64,000 nucleotides of DNA from positions 1 to 64,000 of the forward strand of contig SZWC01001188.1 in NCBI GenBank assembly GCA_023375785.1, written 5' to 3'. Under the pieces are notes generated by a model. That model did no database searches and had not been told where the DNA came from. It worked only from the letters and a program-made list of their open reading frames with translations. The translations under genes and the position numbers were made by a program. Origin of the DNA: Penium margaritaceum. Lineage: Eukaryota > Streptophyta > Zygnematophyceae > Desmidiales > Peniaceae. Below, piece by piece: positions 28,601 through 40,050 of this stretch (the first letter of the stretch is position 1; every line of letters starts with the position of its first letter).

Positions 28601-29807
28601 ACACGGAGGCTCCTCTGCTTAGGTATGGTTTTCCCACTTCGAGCGAGATGGTGTAGTTGTTTGTTGTTGCTTGCGTAAGCTCACTATTGCAATTGCTTAG
28701 TTTTTTTTTGCTTGTTCCCTAGATTTTGCCTGTTGTTGCATGAGTGGGACAAAGATCCGTTGTCTTTCTTGTTCGTTGTACATTGCACCACTACTCCACT
28801 TGACCTTTGGAGTTTTTTGGTACAAGAAATCTTGCTCTAAAATCACCTTATAGCCGCTCATTCGATTGCATCTCTAGATAGTTATGTTATGTACATCCTT
28901 AATGTGCAGTCATAATGGTTGCTTTAACCGGCGGATGCAAAGTCCATCGTTGTCGTTCTTTCCTTGGAAACTTGAGATTTGTACTTTAAACTTAGATTTT
29001 TCACAAATTGATCGAATACAAAATTGTGAGATGCACCTCCATTAATTAATGCCAGCAAAGTTTTGTGACTTTCACAATCCCTCCGTTGCACTTTTAATGA
29101 TATTGCACGCAATTTGTCTTTCTATCCCTTACCAAACATTGAAGTATTAAGAACCCTTGTATTAGACAATTCTAGCTGTTTGATGGGTAATTTTTTGGTG
29201 TAGGTTTTTTGGTAGGAGTTTCATCGTCTACTCTTACCCTCTCTTGTTTCCCAATTCCTCTCCTTCTTTTTGCATTTTCTGTTGTGCCCCCCCCCCTCTT
29301 GTTTTCATCTGAGGTGATTGCACGTGATGTGTCCAATCTTCCCAAAACTATAAGTTTCATGATCATCTTTTTACTCAATGGCATTAAAGTTGAGTTCATT
29401 AAAGTATGTGACCAATGCCCATTTTTCCGCTACGATTGATAGCGTGAGCACCGACAGTAGGTTTCTTTGCTACTTGAGTTGAAATCAACGCAGTGAATGT
29501 GTTTTTTGGGTGCAATGATCTATGGCAAATCAGTGATGATGACGTAGATAGCATGCACTCTTTAAACATCGGGTTTGAGTATGTTGTTGTGATAGAAACA
29601 CAGTTCATCCTCCACAATGTTGCTACCAAAAAATCTCAGGAAAACGTCGTGTGTATTTTGCCACATAAGAACGCTACTTGAGTTGTTCTTGCGGGTAGCA
29701 AACCTCCATTTGTTCATTCTGCTTGTCAAAGCGAGCGACAAGTGACTTGGTGAACTCATGCTACTTGGATGGGGGTGTTGTTGATTATTTCCGAATGAGG
29801 TGAACAT
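25690..29807 (-). pseudogene. gag-pol remains of chromovirus E with chromodomain
   Basis: Minus-strand remains in gypsy order. A gag segment lies at 29807-29562 and a Lys/Arg-rich gag tail at 29399-29172. The protease segment 29112-28924 contains LALINGGASHNFV, the degraded DSGA site region. Reverse transcriptase is clear at 28007-27747 (MPFCLTKAPTTF, then the catalytic-loop region). RNase H ends with NYKIEYRPGKTNPFAALSRR near 27140. Integrase has WIYFFMDFVTSLPITPKG near 26690 and IVDTFSKMTHFIP near 26625. The chromodomain near 25830-25740 shows the ILDHR and QCLVKWKNYG hallmarks; in the family it directs integration to marked heterochromatin. Many breaks; a fossil. Confidence 0.85.
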
Positions 29808-30870
29808 GCTTGCACGATTGTCATTCTAGAGCCAACAATGTAGCAACCATTGGATTAACGCCCACAAATGCTTGCTCCCATTGGATGGTGATGAGATTGT
29901 CCCACCAACTTCAAGCTATTCCTCGTACAAGCAAGGTTACATGGTTCATCTTCTATTTTATGTAGTGAGCTTCTACATCAGTGATGTATACCTCCAAACT
30001 TGTCAGGTTGATCCACAACATCCGTCCCTTGTGTTTGGCTAGATGGAACAGCTCAAGAAGTCTCAAACAAAGTGAGGATTTACTAATTTTTAGTCAATTT
30101 GTGAGTACCACTTCTCGCGCGTTTGAGTAACGGATTTTTTTCTTGTAATACTTGATTGGTTTGACAAGCGTTTGTTGAAACGCTTCCATTTGTGCCAGCC
30201 AGCCAATTATCCTTGCGTTCTTATCTTATGTAGTTTATTGTATTGGTTGGTGGTGCACGAGGGATAGGTATCTTAGGAGTGCTTAACATTAGAGTGGCTG
30301 CGACAATCGAAGTGCCAACCGACAGTTTCTCATCCACCTCGATGAGGCTTAAGGTTCTTTGTCAGGTACCTTTGGCCATCATTGGTTTCTTTATTGGTAA
30401 TGGTTGCATTTTACTACGTGCGCTCGCTCCGTACGCCAACTTCGTCTTGAGTTTTTCATATAACATGTTCGTGGAGATGCGCTAGAAGATATGTGCTTGT
30501 CTCTAGTGAATGTGGAAATAAATCTTGTGCTACGCCTGGACCGTTGCACTGCAATACTAAGTGTTACTTTAGTAGATGTGAAGTGGTTCATAGTCGGAAA
30601 CAAAGTTTGTCACTTTTCACAAGATTGGGGTGAGTTTGGTTTGTTTTACAAGCGGCAAGTATGATTCGTTGTCATAAGTGTCAAAGCTCAACAATGTATA
30701 TACAAATGGTGAGAGCGTAAAAATGTGGCTTTGTTGAGCCGTTTGGTTATTTGACGGTTCGTGTGATGCATTGTCGTGTCTGACTTGCTTCATCGAGAAG
30801 TCCCTCGTTGGTTCAATGGGGAGCTTGGAGGTTTAATTCAAAGTTTGCAAGATCTGTAAAAGTGGGAGAT

Positions 30871-31123
30871 TGTCGCGTGAAGTCTCAAAGCATCAAGTAA
30901 CACTACAAGTAGGTTTCGGTGAGGTCGAGAAATGATGGGAGAGTAGTCATCATTACGAGAGATTTTTGAGGTGTAAGGGAGATTTCCCCTTGAGTGGAGA
31001 AAAAGACTAACGCAACTAAGTCGTGAAGTAGGCAAAGAGCGTCGAAGCAAGAAATAGGTTGCTCGTGGGTTTAAGGCCTTGTGTATGCCAATTGGCATAA
31101 CACATACGTCCTCCCTCCTGACA
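30871..31123 (-). repeat. 5' LTR of chromovirus E
   Basis: 253 bp; on the minus strand it starts TGTCAGGAGG and ends GCGACA, the usual TG...CA form of chromovirus LTRs. I do not recognise the primer site next to it, probably because of age. Confidence 0.75.
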
Positions 31124-33223
31124 TACTAACATAGCACACTTTTCCGATGTAGACATTTATAGTCTTAAGATTAGCATTCTAATCAAGCAACTTAAATGAA
31201 GGTGTTATTCATTGTTTGATGAGTAGGAGTGCATGGGGTTTGCGTACACAGTTCAAGACACCTTTTGTGTTGAAAGTGAACCTACTACATAAAGCTTTTG
31301 TAGGGCCAAGCAAGTGCCAAGAAAAAGGATTAAAGTTTGAATATCTAATCTTACTTCAGGAAGCGTGAAAATTCTGTACAAAACATAATGGGGTTTGCGT
31401 ACCAGAAAAAACAAAACGTTTTTCATGGGTGTTCTCATTAATCTAAAATGAGCATGAATTGAAATGTTTTGATGTGCAAAAACCTCATTACTATCTAAAG
31501 ATTATGCTTATCGTAGATTGAACCTATGCAAAGAGGGCAAATGAAAAATCATTTTGAGGGGTTTTCACATTGGCAAAAGGAAAGGAAGAGGGGTCATTAT
31601 TCAATCATGATGTTCTAAGGGTGTGAGAGTTGTGATGAATGAATCATCACATGAACCTTCACGTGGTGCTCAATCACTATTTGATCTTGATGATCAAGCT
31701 TTCCACAGGATCAAAGATACCTTGTTATTTCATGTATTACCTTATGAGTTAAAAAAAAATTTCCTTTAGGGAGATGGTAAGTTGAATTAATTAATGAGTT
31801 GATAAAATTTCCAAATTCACCAGAAGTTATATAATTTGTGACAAATAATTATGATTGGAAATTGTTAACTTTAAATGAACAATAGACACGTACTAAAGAT
31901 ATATTTTGAAAATATTCATTAATAACATGTTGAAATGAATTCTTTGTATTTGAATTGAATCAAAATGAAAATATCTAGGACAGTTTTTTACAATGTCAGT
32001 ATTTACTTCTCTGGAGAGGTGCATGCAAACAATTTTATGTAAATAGAATCACGAACTGAATTCTATTCTTTAGAACATGTTTGGGTAAGATGCATTATGA
32101 TTTAAGATGATTTTTGTAAAAATTGATTTCAGTTTCGAAGGCAATAAGAACCGAATGGAAAAAAATACAATTAAAAAACTTTGCATCCTTTTTTGGATAT
32201 GAATTCATAGAGAACTGACCAATGAAATCTTTTTATGTATGAAAACAAGGTAAAAAAATGAAACATTTGTAGCATAATCACATGAATAATGTAAAGTGAG
32301 ATGTCAAAAAATAGAAGCTATAATTTAATATAATACTTTTATGAAACAAGAGAAATGAGGACCAGTTTATTTACCATCTAGACAACCAATGCTATAGCAA
32401 TTAACCTCAATTTCTTTCATACAAAAATTCGAGATGAGAGAAGTTCATTATCTAACTTTTTGGAAGATTATTATTGAGGGAATTTTGATATTGATTGATT
32501 ATCAACCCCTTATTTGTACCTAAAGAATGAACATAAGACTAAAGATTGTGAATCAAAAGAGTTGTCATCCACTTCTTCTTATGACCAGATTAAGAACATA
32601 GCATTTTTGGTCTTTTGGGTTTGAGAAATGAAAGGTAGTTTAAATGAAATGATCATCAAATTTCAGGCTTTAGTAGACCTTATCTCACTGAAATGTGGCT
32701 ATGAGAGTGCAATTATTATTTGAATTTTCATGCCACGTAATTGCCTTCACATTAAGATCAAATTTATAGAACTTCATGAGAAAAGAACGGAAAAAGAAGC
32801 ATTATTATGTGACATGAACCCTTGCTTTCCATCAAACCATGCACAAAAGAATGATTTTGACAAAGTTTTACCCTACTGATCTTGTTATTCGATATTAATG
32901 TTGTTTTTGGCCCATTATTTTTGTCGAATTTCATTTTGCATCGAACATGAAGGCACACCTAAATAATTCCTGAACATAAAAATCGAATTAAAAGGAGACC
33001 CACACAAGTTTGGCAGAACTGTGGGCAAGGCTCATGCTATGACTTGTCTCGTTGTTGTGTCTGACTCTTTTGCTCGTTTTGTGACACTTCACGTGATTAG
33101 TGTTCGAATTCGACGACTTCAGTCAACCGACTGCAAGAGACAGGAGGCAGGACAGGACAAAGAACATGATTAACATGAATAAACATCACTTGCGAAGGCA
33201 CACATGGAGACAAAAAAGGAGAT
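31124..33223. other. AT-rich interval without recognised gene
   Basis: Two kilobases of AT-rich sequence with no frame above about 65 codons and no recognisable domain or RNA gene. The right part (about 33000-33223) may be downstream flank of the transposase copy that ends at 33224. Confidence 0.5.
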
Positions 33224-35349
33224 CTACTCTACTACGTCATCCTCATGCACTCGTTCATTGTGGAACAGCAGGTTGTCTGCAAAAGGAGCGGCAGCCTGCT
33301 CGAAAGCTGGGTCAAACTCACGAGGGAAGTTAGACTTCCCCCATGCGTTTTTTACCAGCGGCTAAGCATGACGGAGGTACTCCCATGCCTCTAAAAACCA
33401 CCCACATGCCACATCCTTCACGAACTTCATCCTTAGCTTGAAATCATCCCCGGCCCTAATGCGTTTTGCACCCCATGCCGAGAACGGTTCCTCCATCTTG
33501 TTCTTGAATGGCCTCATGAGGCCGACGTCAGCAGGTTGCGCTTTCGGTGTGCATCTTGGTGGGATGTACACCGTGCGCATGTGTGGAAAATTGTTTATCA
33601 GCCATGACGGGAACGTCACACTACATTGTGTGCGCCAGGTGTTGAGCACCAAAAGCATGTCCACCTTGCCCTCTTTGATGCCAAACGATGCACATGTCTT
33701 CTTGTACTACGGCTAGGCGATGTACCGGACCCAGTCGCACGTCGTGTCCGTAATTTCCCAGTGCGAGAGAGTACAGGTCAGGTGCTAGCCGGACTCCACC
33801 AGTCTGGTGGCGTTCTCGTCGCTAAGGAGGCTTCTTGCTGTCTTTCCTCTGAACACGAGCTGCATGGGGAGCAGCTCGCCATTCATGGAGCTCGTGACGA
33901 CGGCAATGATGCAGCGTTTGTCCTCGAGGCCGAGGACCCCCATGTCATCACTACCACGAGGCGCGTACATGTGTCTAGCGGCAGGCAGAAGCTGAAAGAC
34001 GTGTGATCTGTGTTGATGACTAGGAAGGGGGGGATTTTGTAGAGGGTGACCATGTATGCTGCTCGACTGTGGAATGTGAGGACACGCTCCTCCAAGTCCA
34101 TCGGAACCTTCTACGTTGCTCTGGTGGCTGAATGCTAGCTCCACCCCAGCTCGCGGTGGACGAAGCGACGGACCCACGCACGCCCGAACACACAAAGCCC
34201 CATCTTCTCCAGCTCGTCTGGAGCATGGCGCGCGATGATCCCCCGGATCTGCTGACGGATGACCTTCGAGTTGAGTGCATGGCCGTCCTTGCGAGACCTC
34301 GTCAACGTCGTCTTTATCTCCTCCATGATGGCTCGTTGTGTTGACAGCCATGCCTGCTTCCCCTCGTATCCATGCTTTCTTTTCTTTTCAGACACACGAG
34401 CACCAAGTGCAGCTACGATGGAGTTGATAACCGCTCCCTCGTAAGCCTTTTTCACCACTTTAGTGCCGTCCACAAACCACGTGGCGACGGTGCAAGGAGC
34501 AAGGCAATCGTACACGTAGTAGTCGTCGAGGGTCGTGAACGTGCGGCGGAGATGCTAGACGGCTGCGTACGCCGTTGGATGGCTTTTGTAAGCCTTGTAG
34601 ATTGTTCAGAAGTGGCCACTTCCGAACCAGTCGTAGTACCTCTCGCGCTTGCGGGACGACGATGAGCCCGATGACGATGTTGAAGATGTTGTTGTCTGCG
34701 ACGACAGTTGCAACGCCTAGCACTCGCTATCGGTGTTGTCGTCGCTGGTCTGCGAGGCAGAGGAGGAAGGTTCGGCGTCGCTGCCGCTCTCGTTGTTGTT
34801 GTCGCTGTTGCTAGCGTTTTTCACGGGCTTGTTGATGACCAGGGATCCTGAACGAATCCTTGTGATGGGAGGGCTGCGAGCGGCTTCGCGACGGCGGTCA
34901 CGGACGGGGTCGTCGGCCGGCGCCTTCCCTTTCTCTGCCGCTGTCGGACTCCCGTGCACGGGGGAAGCTGGAGGAGTAGACTTGTTGTCCAGGAGCGTAA
35001 AGGCAACCTCTTTGCGCATGCGAGAAGGACCAGCACCCGGAGAGTAGTTCCACACACGTGGGATAGCGAAACGTAGACATGACTGCGAAACGGATGGTGC
35101 GCACCAGACAACGGTGACGGTTGAAGGCAAGGACAATGGCGTTGCATGCACAGGCACCTCGATGTACGGTGAGTACTCTTGCACGAGAGTTGCTTCCTCC
35201 GTGTTGTCATAGACGAGTTTGACAACCTTTCGCGGGCGGCCCATTGGACGACGAGGAGGGGCCACGCGAGGGGGTGGGCCAACTCGAGGTGCGGATGCCA
35301 AGCACCTTGTGCGCTCCTCGGAAGTGACTTTCCGTAGATAGTGGTCCAT
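33224..35349 (-). pseudogene. DDE transposase with CENP-B-type HTH (pogo/Tigger/Tc5-like), copy T1
   Basis: From ATG 35349 one minus-strand frame encodes a Pro/Arg-rich N-terminus with an AT-hook-like GRPRK (residues 37-41), a Ser/Asp/Asn-rich linker, then RKRERYYDWFGSGH. Next comes a CENP-B-type helix-turn-helix ending FGRAWVRRFVHRELGWS (near 34190-34140). The DDE_1 core follows: NTDHT (first Asp, near 34013), DKRCIIAVVTSSMNGELLP, VLNTW (second acidic position, here Asn), and PKAQPADVGLMRPFKNKM (third Asp). The family cuts and pastes DNA. This copy is dead: in-frame stops at 34717-34719 (TAG), 34606-34608 (TGA), 34555-34557 (TAG), 34135-34137 and one shortly after, a frame change near 33985, and a stop near 33361. 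Aligned sequence continues to a stop at 33224-33226. I could not identify terminal inverted repeats. Confidence 0.85.
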
Positions 35350-37109
35350 AATGGCGGGTAGGTGCAGTGTTGATGGCAGATGGCAGGGGAACTGACAAGT
35401 GGTAGTGCCCGGGAGTCACAGATTTATGGTCTGAACACGTCGAACGCGGTCCCCAGTCACGATCGAACGTCTATTTGTAGCATTGTTTTTTGAATGTTTC
35501 AATTTAGCGAGGACGTTAAACGTCGTATTGTCGAGTTGGCGCAGAAAAATGGACGGCGCTCGCCACTCTCGGACAGGTCGTTGAATTTACTATACCACTG
35601 AGAAGTCGATCTAGCCCCGTTGTCGAAATTAACGTACCATGGCTCATCATTCGTCAAAATGTTAGGTACTACCACCATAATTAGACACATGTCAAAACTA
35701 AAGAAACCAAAATTAGCTTCAGGTAAACAATCGAAGTTAATGATCAGTAGGGTAGTTTAGGAAGTTTTACAAATGAAAGAATGATTTTATGAAATATTAT
35801 ACTATTGTTCAAAAGGATCGTTCTAGAAAAAAATTATTGATACAAAACGTTCATGGATTATCATCATAGATGTGTTTATATCATGATGAAGCTACGTAAA
35901 TGAATGCTTTGATAATGTTGATTTTTCATAGATAGAGGATTTCTTGAATTTATTTAGAATTTGTATTACTTGAATAACCTAAACCACTAGAAAATATTAC
36001 TTATAATCTCTAACACGTAAATCTTTCCTTTGCAAGAAGGAAAAATGTTTTTAGTATACTTTTTACTATGCATTTATATAAATCACTTATGAAAATTTCA
36101 TCGATTCATAAAAAAAATCCATAAGCTCATTTAAATTACTTATCTTAATTCAGGGTTCTTCAAGTTTACTTTAACATCGACAGAGTTAAATTAGAGAATT
36201 TAAATATAGACTACATGATGTGTATTAACGATATGAAGATGGTCCATTAACCAAATTAGTAAGTAAAAGAATGGATTCCCATTATCAACGCCAAACAAAG
36301 CTTTAAAACCTTGTTTTGAGCATCGTGGAATGTGCGTATAGTTGTGAAACTTTTCTATGGTACACAATCATGTTTCTTGGGAGAGTTGAGTGATTCACAT
36401 CGATTAGTGACGAAACATGGTTGAGAAACAATTTCCAATTGTATGTTTTAGCAAAACATGATTGCCAAGTTTTTTTACATTAAGTGCTAGTTGTATTCCT
36501 TGCCCTTGTCTAGTCCTTTTTATGTTAGTTTCCAATTGAGTGGAAGTATGTTAGAATGATGCATGGCATAACATAAGTAATTCTCTCTTCAGAAGGCATA
36601 TCGGTAGAAAGGAGGATTATTCTTTTCAAAAACAAATGAAATCATTAAGTATGTTTTTCTTCAAATTTGAAATTGCCATAGGTAATCTTGTATTTGATTC
36701 TACAGCGCAAAGCATTAACTTGAACTTATTCTGGATACCACATTGCCAGGCGATTTCGATAATGTAGCAAGTGCGAATTTTAAAGGAATTCATTTTGTCG
36801 TCGGGTTCAAAACAACTTATTTTCTTTACATTCGTTGAAAAGGATGGCATGTGACTTTAAACATGGTGAGAAGTCCGTGTCATTTTCTTAATCTGCAAAC
36901 CAGACCGGTCGTTCGACGAATGGGGCTCGTCGTGTCACTTATGGGTGCATCATGCTTTGTCAACGACGATGTGGGAAACTAAATTCGGCTGCAATGGCCA
37001 CTCACGTCATAAACATTGGCATGTAGGATTAAAGGTACCCTACGTATGCGCATGATGTGAAATCTACTGAATGTTTATCCACTTTGTGCAGTCAACACTC
37101 TTCTACGAT
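35350..37109. other. AT-rich interval between divergent transposase copies
   Basis: The two transposase copies point away from each other across this 1.76 kb. It should contain the 5' ends of both elements and older host DNA between. I found no matching terminal inverted repeats by eye and no gene. Confidence 0.5.
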
Positions 37110-39257
37110 GGACTGCAATCTGTAAAAGGTATCGCCTTAAGAGCTGCCACATCGCATCATGCACGTTATTCGTCAAGGCCCTGAAGCTCGTACTCCACCA
37201 CCAAGCCGACCAATTGGGAGTCTGTGCAAGCCTATCACGCTGATAGTTGATAAAATCGAGGAACCATGCATGTTACTACATGACCATTTGACGTACGATG
37301 ACCACAAGGACAACGTTGCTACTCCAATGCCACTTTCTCTCTGGTTGACCATTCCACTAGTCTGTTGCTTGGTGACTTCCCTTGCTGGCTCTCTCTTCAT
37401 TATGAAATGCAACATGACTATCCGGCTGTGTCCTCTAAGGAAGACTTAGAACTACAGCACGGGCGCTAGACGCTCTACCACTACAGACATTCCCAAGGGA
37501 AGGTGACCAACCCCCAAGAGGCATCGTCTAACAACGATGGAAAAGGGCGAGCCTTCTGCCACATCGCTGGTGAAGCGTCCATTATAGGAGCCTTGAACAA
37601 TAAAGCTCTGTATAGGTGCGGTGTAAATCAATAACACTCCTCCCAAAAACGTCCACAAGAGCAATGGACACGGCAACATCAGCGATAACAACAGCGACAA
37701 CGATAGCATCTATGTCAATGAGTCATCATCTTCCATATCAAACGACCACGATAGCACCGACTCAAACGATACATAGTTTCTCTCCCTCCAGGTCATGTCA
37801 AACTCGACAACCGTCGATACTGGCACATCAATTACTGGTTCTGCCTTGCACAAGCAAGGAAAATCCATCGAATAGTTTGGTTCCAGACATTTGTGAACAA
37901 TTTACCAAGATTTTTAGACGGAGCCATTCGCGTACGCAATTGTGTAGCATCTCCACCGCAAGTTCCGCACACTGGATGGCTACTGTGTGTTTGATTGACT
38001 TGCGGAAAGCAGAATGACAGAATGGTCCGTGTAGGACACAAAAATTGGTAGAAAATAGTGCGAGGAAGTTGTCTTGGTGTATATAGTGGCCGTAACAACA
38101 ACTACTGTGAGAAAAAAAAGTGCAAGTACAGATGCAAGGGGAAGAGGTCCTGGCTCGCTTCCCAGGAGGAAAACATGTAGGAGATCAAGAAATTGCTCGA
38201 GGCAAATCAAGGACTCGGTGTAGTGTTGAATTGTAAAATGGTGCGGCAAGAAGTGTGGGGAATCATCGCTCACTATGCACTTAATGAGCTCGAGTGCATG
38301 GGGCTGAAGTTTGGTAGGTCATGGGTGCGACCCTTTTCCCCTCGTCAACCGAGATGGTCATGTTGCACTGGATTCATGATTGCGCACAATGTGCCTGTTG
38401 ACTAGGAGGAGCAAGTGTTCACATTCGACCATCGGGCATCTTGCATGTTGACTTTAAACATCGTAAAGTCGTTTATGGTCATCAACACCAACCACATTTT
38501 GGTCCAGCTGATGCTAGAATGAGGACACGCATTTGCTCCTTGAGAGGGCAACGACGTCGGCATCCTTGGACTCGAGGATAGACGGTGCATCATGATGGTT
38601 GTGACTAGCTCCATGACCGGCGACCTGTTACCCATGTTATCGATTTTTGGGGGTAAAACCGGGTGATGCCTATTGGGGGATGAAAACGCCACGAGATTGC
38701 TGGATCCCTGGTGGAACCTGACTTTCACGTTCAGGCACTAGGAAAACACAGACACCATGCATGAGTGGTTTCACGTTATTGTCATGCTGTACTACAAACA
38801 CACGTGCATTGCTTTTATTTTCAAGGAGGGAGAGGCTGACATGCTGTTCGTCCTTGACACCTAGGGACCTTAGTGTAGTGCGACATTCGTGGAGTGGCTG
38901 ACAACATATTTCCCAAACATGCGTACGGTGTACATCCTAACACAGCCGGAAGATATAGGTATCGTACTTCTGCTGAAAAATAAGCTTGAAGAGTTGTTTG
39001 CTGAGTGGGGTTACGAGTGGACACGCATGGGGGAGAGCACAGGCGTTGGGATGAAGGTCATGAAGGAGGCAGCATGTTTGTGGTTGTATGGTGCATTGAT
39101 GTACCTGTGTGATGCTGAACCACTAGTCAAAAAATGCATGGGCCAAGTCAGACTTCCCTAATGTGTTTGACACGTATTCCTGTCGGTAGTAGCAGCGTAT
39201 GAGGGGAAACTACCTTTCCAAAGAGATGAGGTCGAGGAGGAGGATATGCTTGTGTAG
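37110..39257 (+). pseudogene. DDE transposase with CENP-B-type HTH, diverged copy T2
   Basis: Colinear with T1 but on the opposite strand. Matching landmarks: PPPSRPIGSLCKP near 37190 (T1 RPMGRPRK), an Asn/Asp/Ser-rich linker near 37675-37770, FGSRHL near 37878, HLHRKFRTLDGYCVFD near 37948, the HTH with MVRQEVWGIIAHYALNELE and FGRSWVRPF (38235-38335), VINTNH near 38480, LFVLDT near 38845, FPNMRTVYI near 38911, and the C-terminal PLVKK near 39123. The second catalytic position reads VLDT, keeping the Asp that T1 lacks, whereas the first reads N where T1 has D. At least nine in-frame stops and several frame changes show it is dead and more decayed than T1. Stops at 37774-37776 (TAG), 37894-37896 (TGA) and 37945-37947 (TAG) align with stops in T1. 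The start is approximate; the end is a TAG at 39255-39257. Confidence 0.8.
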
Positions 39258-40050
39258 TGTCTTTAATGAAGTTATTTTCTTGTTTCCACCGTGGGCACGT
39301 TTGTCTCCCTCTTGCTTTCTGTATTGTGCTTCGCAGAATTTGAACATCTCGTAATTCTGCCCTGAAATGACCAGAAAAAGGCACTGATTAGAACACGCTA
39401 CACCATAGAACATCATAGAACACCCTAGAATGAAAAATCCACAGTGAAAACTTAAATTCGATAATTCACATTATAAATTAACTTTGTGCCTGTTTAAATT
39501 CCTCAAAAATTTCAATTCGGTGAGATTTGACCACCACGAATATAGGTAAAATGGAAATCACCAGGTTGTTGGGGAATTCGGTCAGTTTTTCGCTGGTTAA
39601 GGCATATGCGTATTTAATTTTCTTCCTTCTGTGTAAGTACGTCGGTTTCGGAAGGCGACTTCTCGCGGCTGTCGATGGACTCGCACAGACTCGTGGCGCC
39701 TAGTGGGAGTGGACGTTACGAAACGTGCGGAGCGGCAGCCATCGGGGCAAGCCGCGCGGAAGACTGCTTTAAGCTTGCGCTTGCGCCGCCAGTGCAGGCA
39801 TTCAAACAGCAGCGCGACCTCTTGCCCATTTGCTCGCGCCTGCACTAACGCTCCCCTTGTAACGGCAGGACTCCGCCGGTACTAGAAGCCTGCTTTCCCT
39901 ACATGAACTAGCTCTTCCGCTCAGACGCTATTGCGAACATTCGTTCCTCCGTTTTCCTCGCTTCCCGTGTCCTGCTCATTTGCTCTCCGCTCCCGTCTCC
40001 TCTCCTGTGTCCCTACTTGGCACACTTCGTCCCTCCGCCCCTTCTCCACG
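39258..40050. other. Transition to a GC-rich island; probable 5' region of the next gene
   Basis: AT-rich to about 39590, then abruptly GC-rich. About 39905-40050 is pyrimidine-rich with CCTCC/TCTCC blocks, like a plant 5' untranslated region, and leads into the ATG at 40051. The coding frame is open upstream to 39931 but contains no ATG. I see no convincing TATA box. Minus-strand frames here look like shadows. Confidence 0.45.

Larger units (their letters stand above)
25383..31123 (-). mobile_element. Old Ty3/gypsy chromovirus E, minus strand
   Basis: On the minus strand the order is 5' LTR (31123-30871), gag (about 30600-29170), protease (29112-28924), reverse transcriptase (about 28640-27700), RNase H (about 27450-27030), integrase (about 26940-25930), chromodomain (25863-25690), 3' LTR (25629-25383). 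Integrase after RNase H defines Ty3/gypsy, and the terminal chromodomain defines a chromovirus. By eye about a quarter of LTR positions differ, so it is old. Many breaks; a fossil. Confidence 0.88.

Noticed and set aside
33224-39257. A nuclear code in which TAG or TGA is sense, as the sole explanation of the shared stops
   Set aside because: The 40051 gene and the retroelement remains read normally with standard stops, and the transposase copies also have unshared stops, so plain decay must account for many of them.
39931-40050. Upstream extension of the 40051 gene to 39931
   Set aside because: The frame is open but begins with TTG and has no ATG; the sequence looks like a pyrimidine-rich leader.
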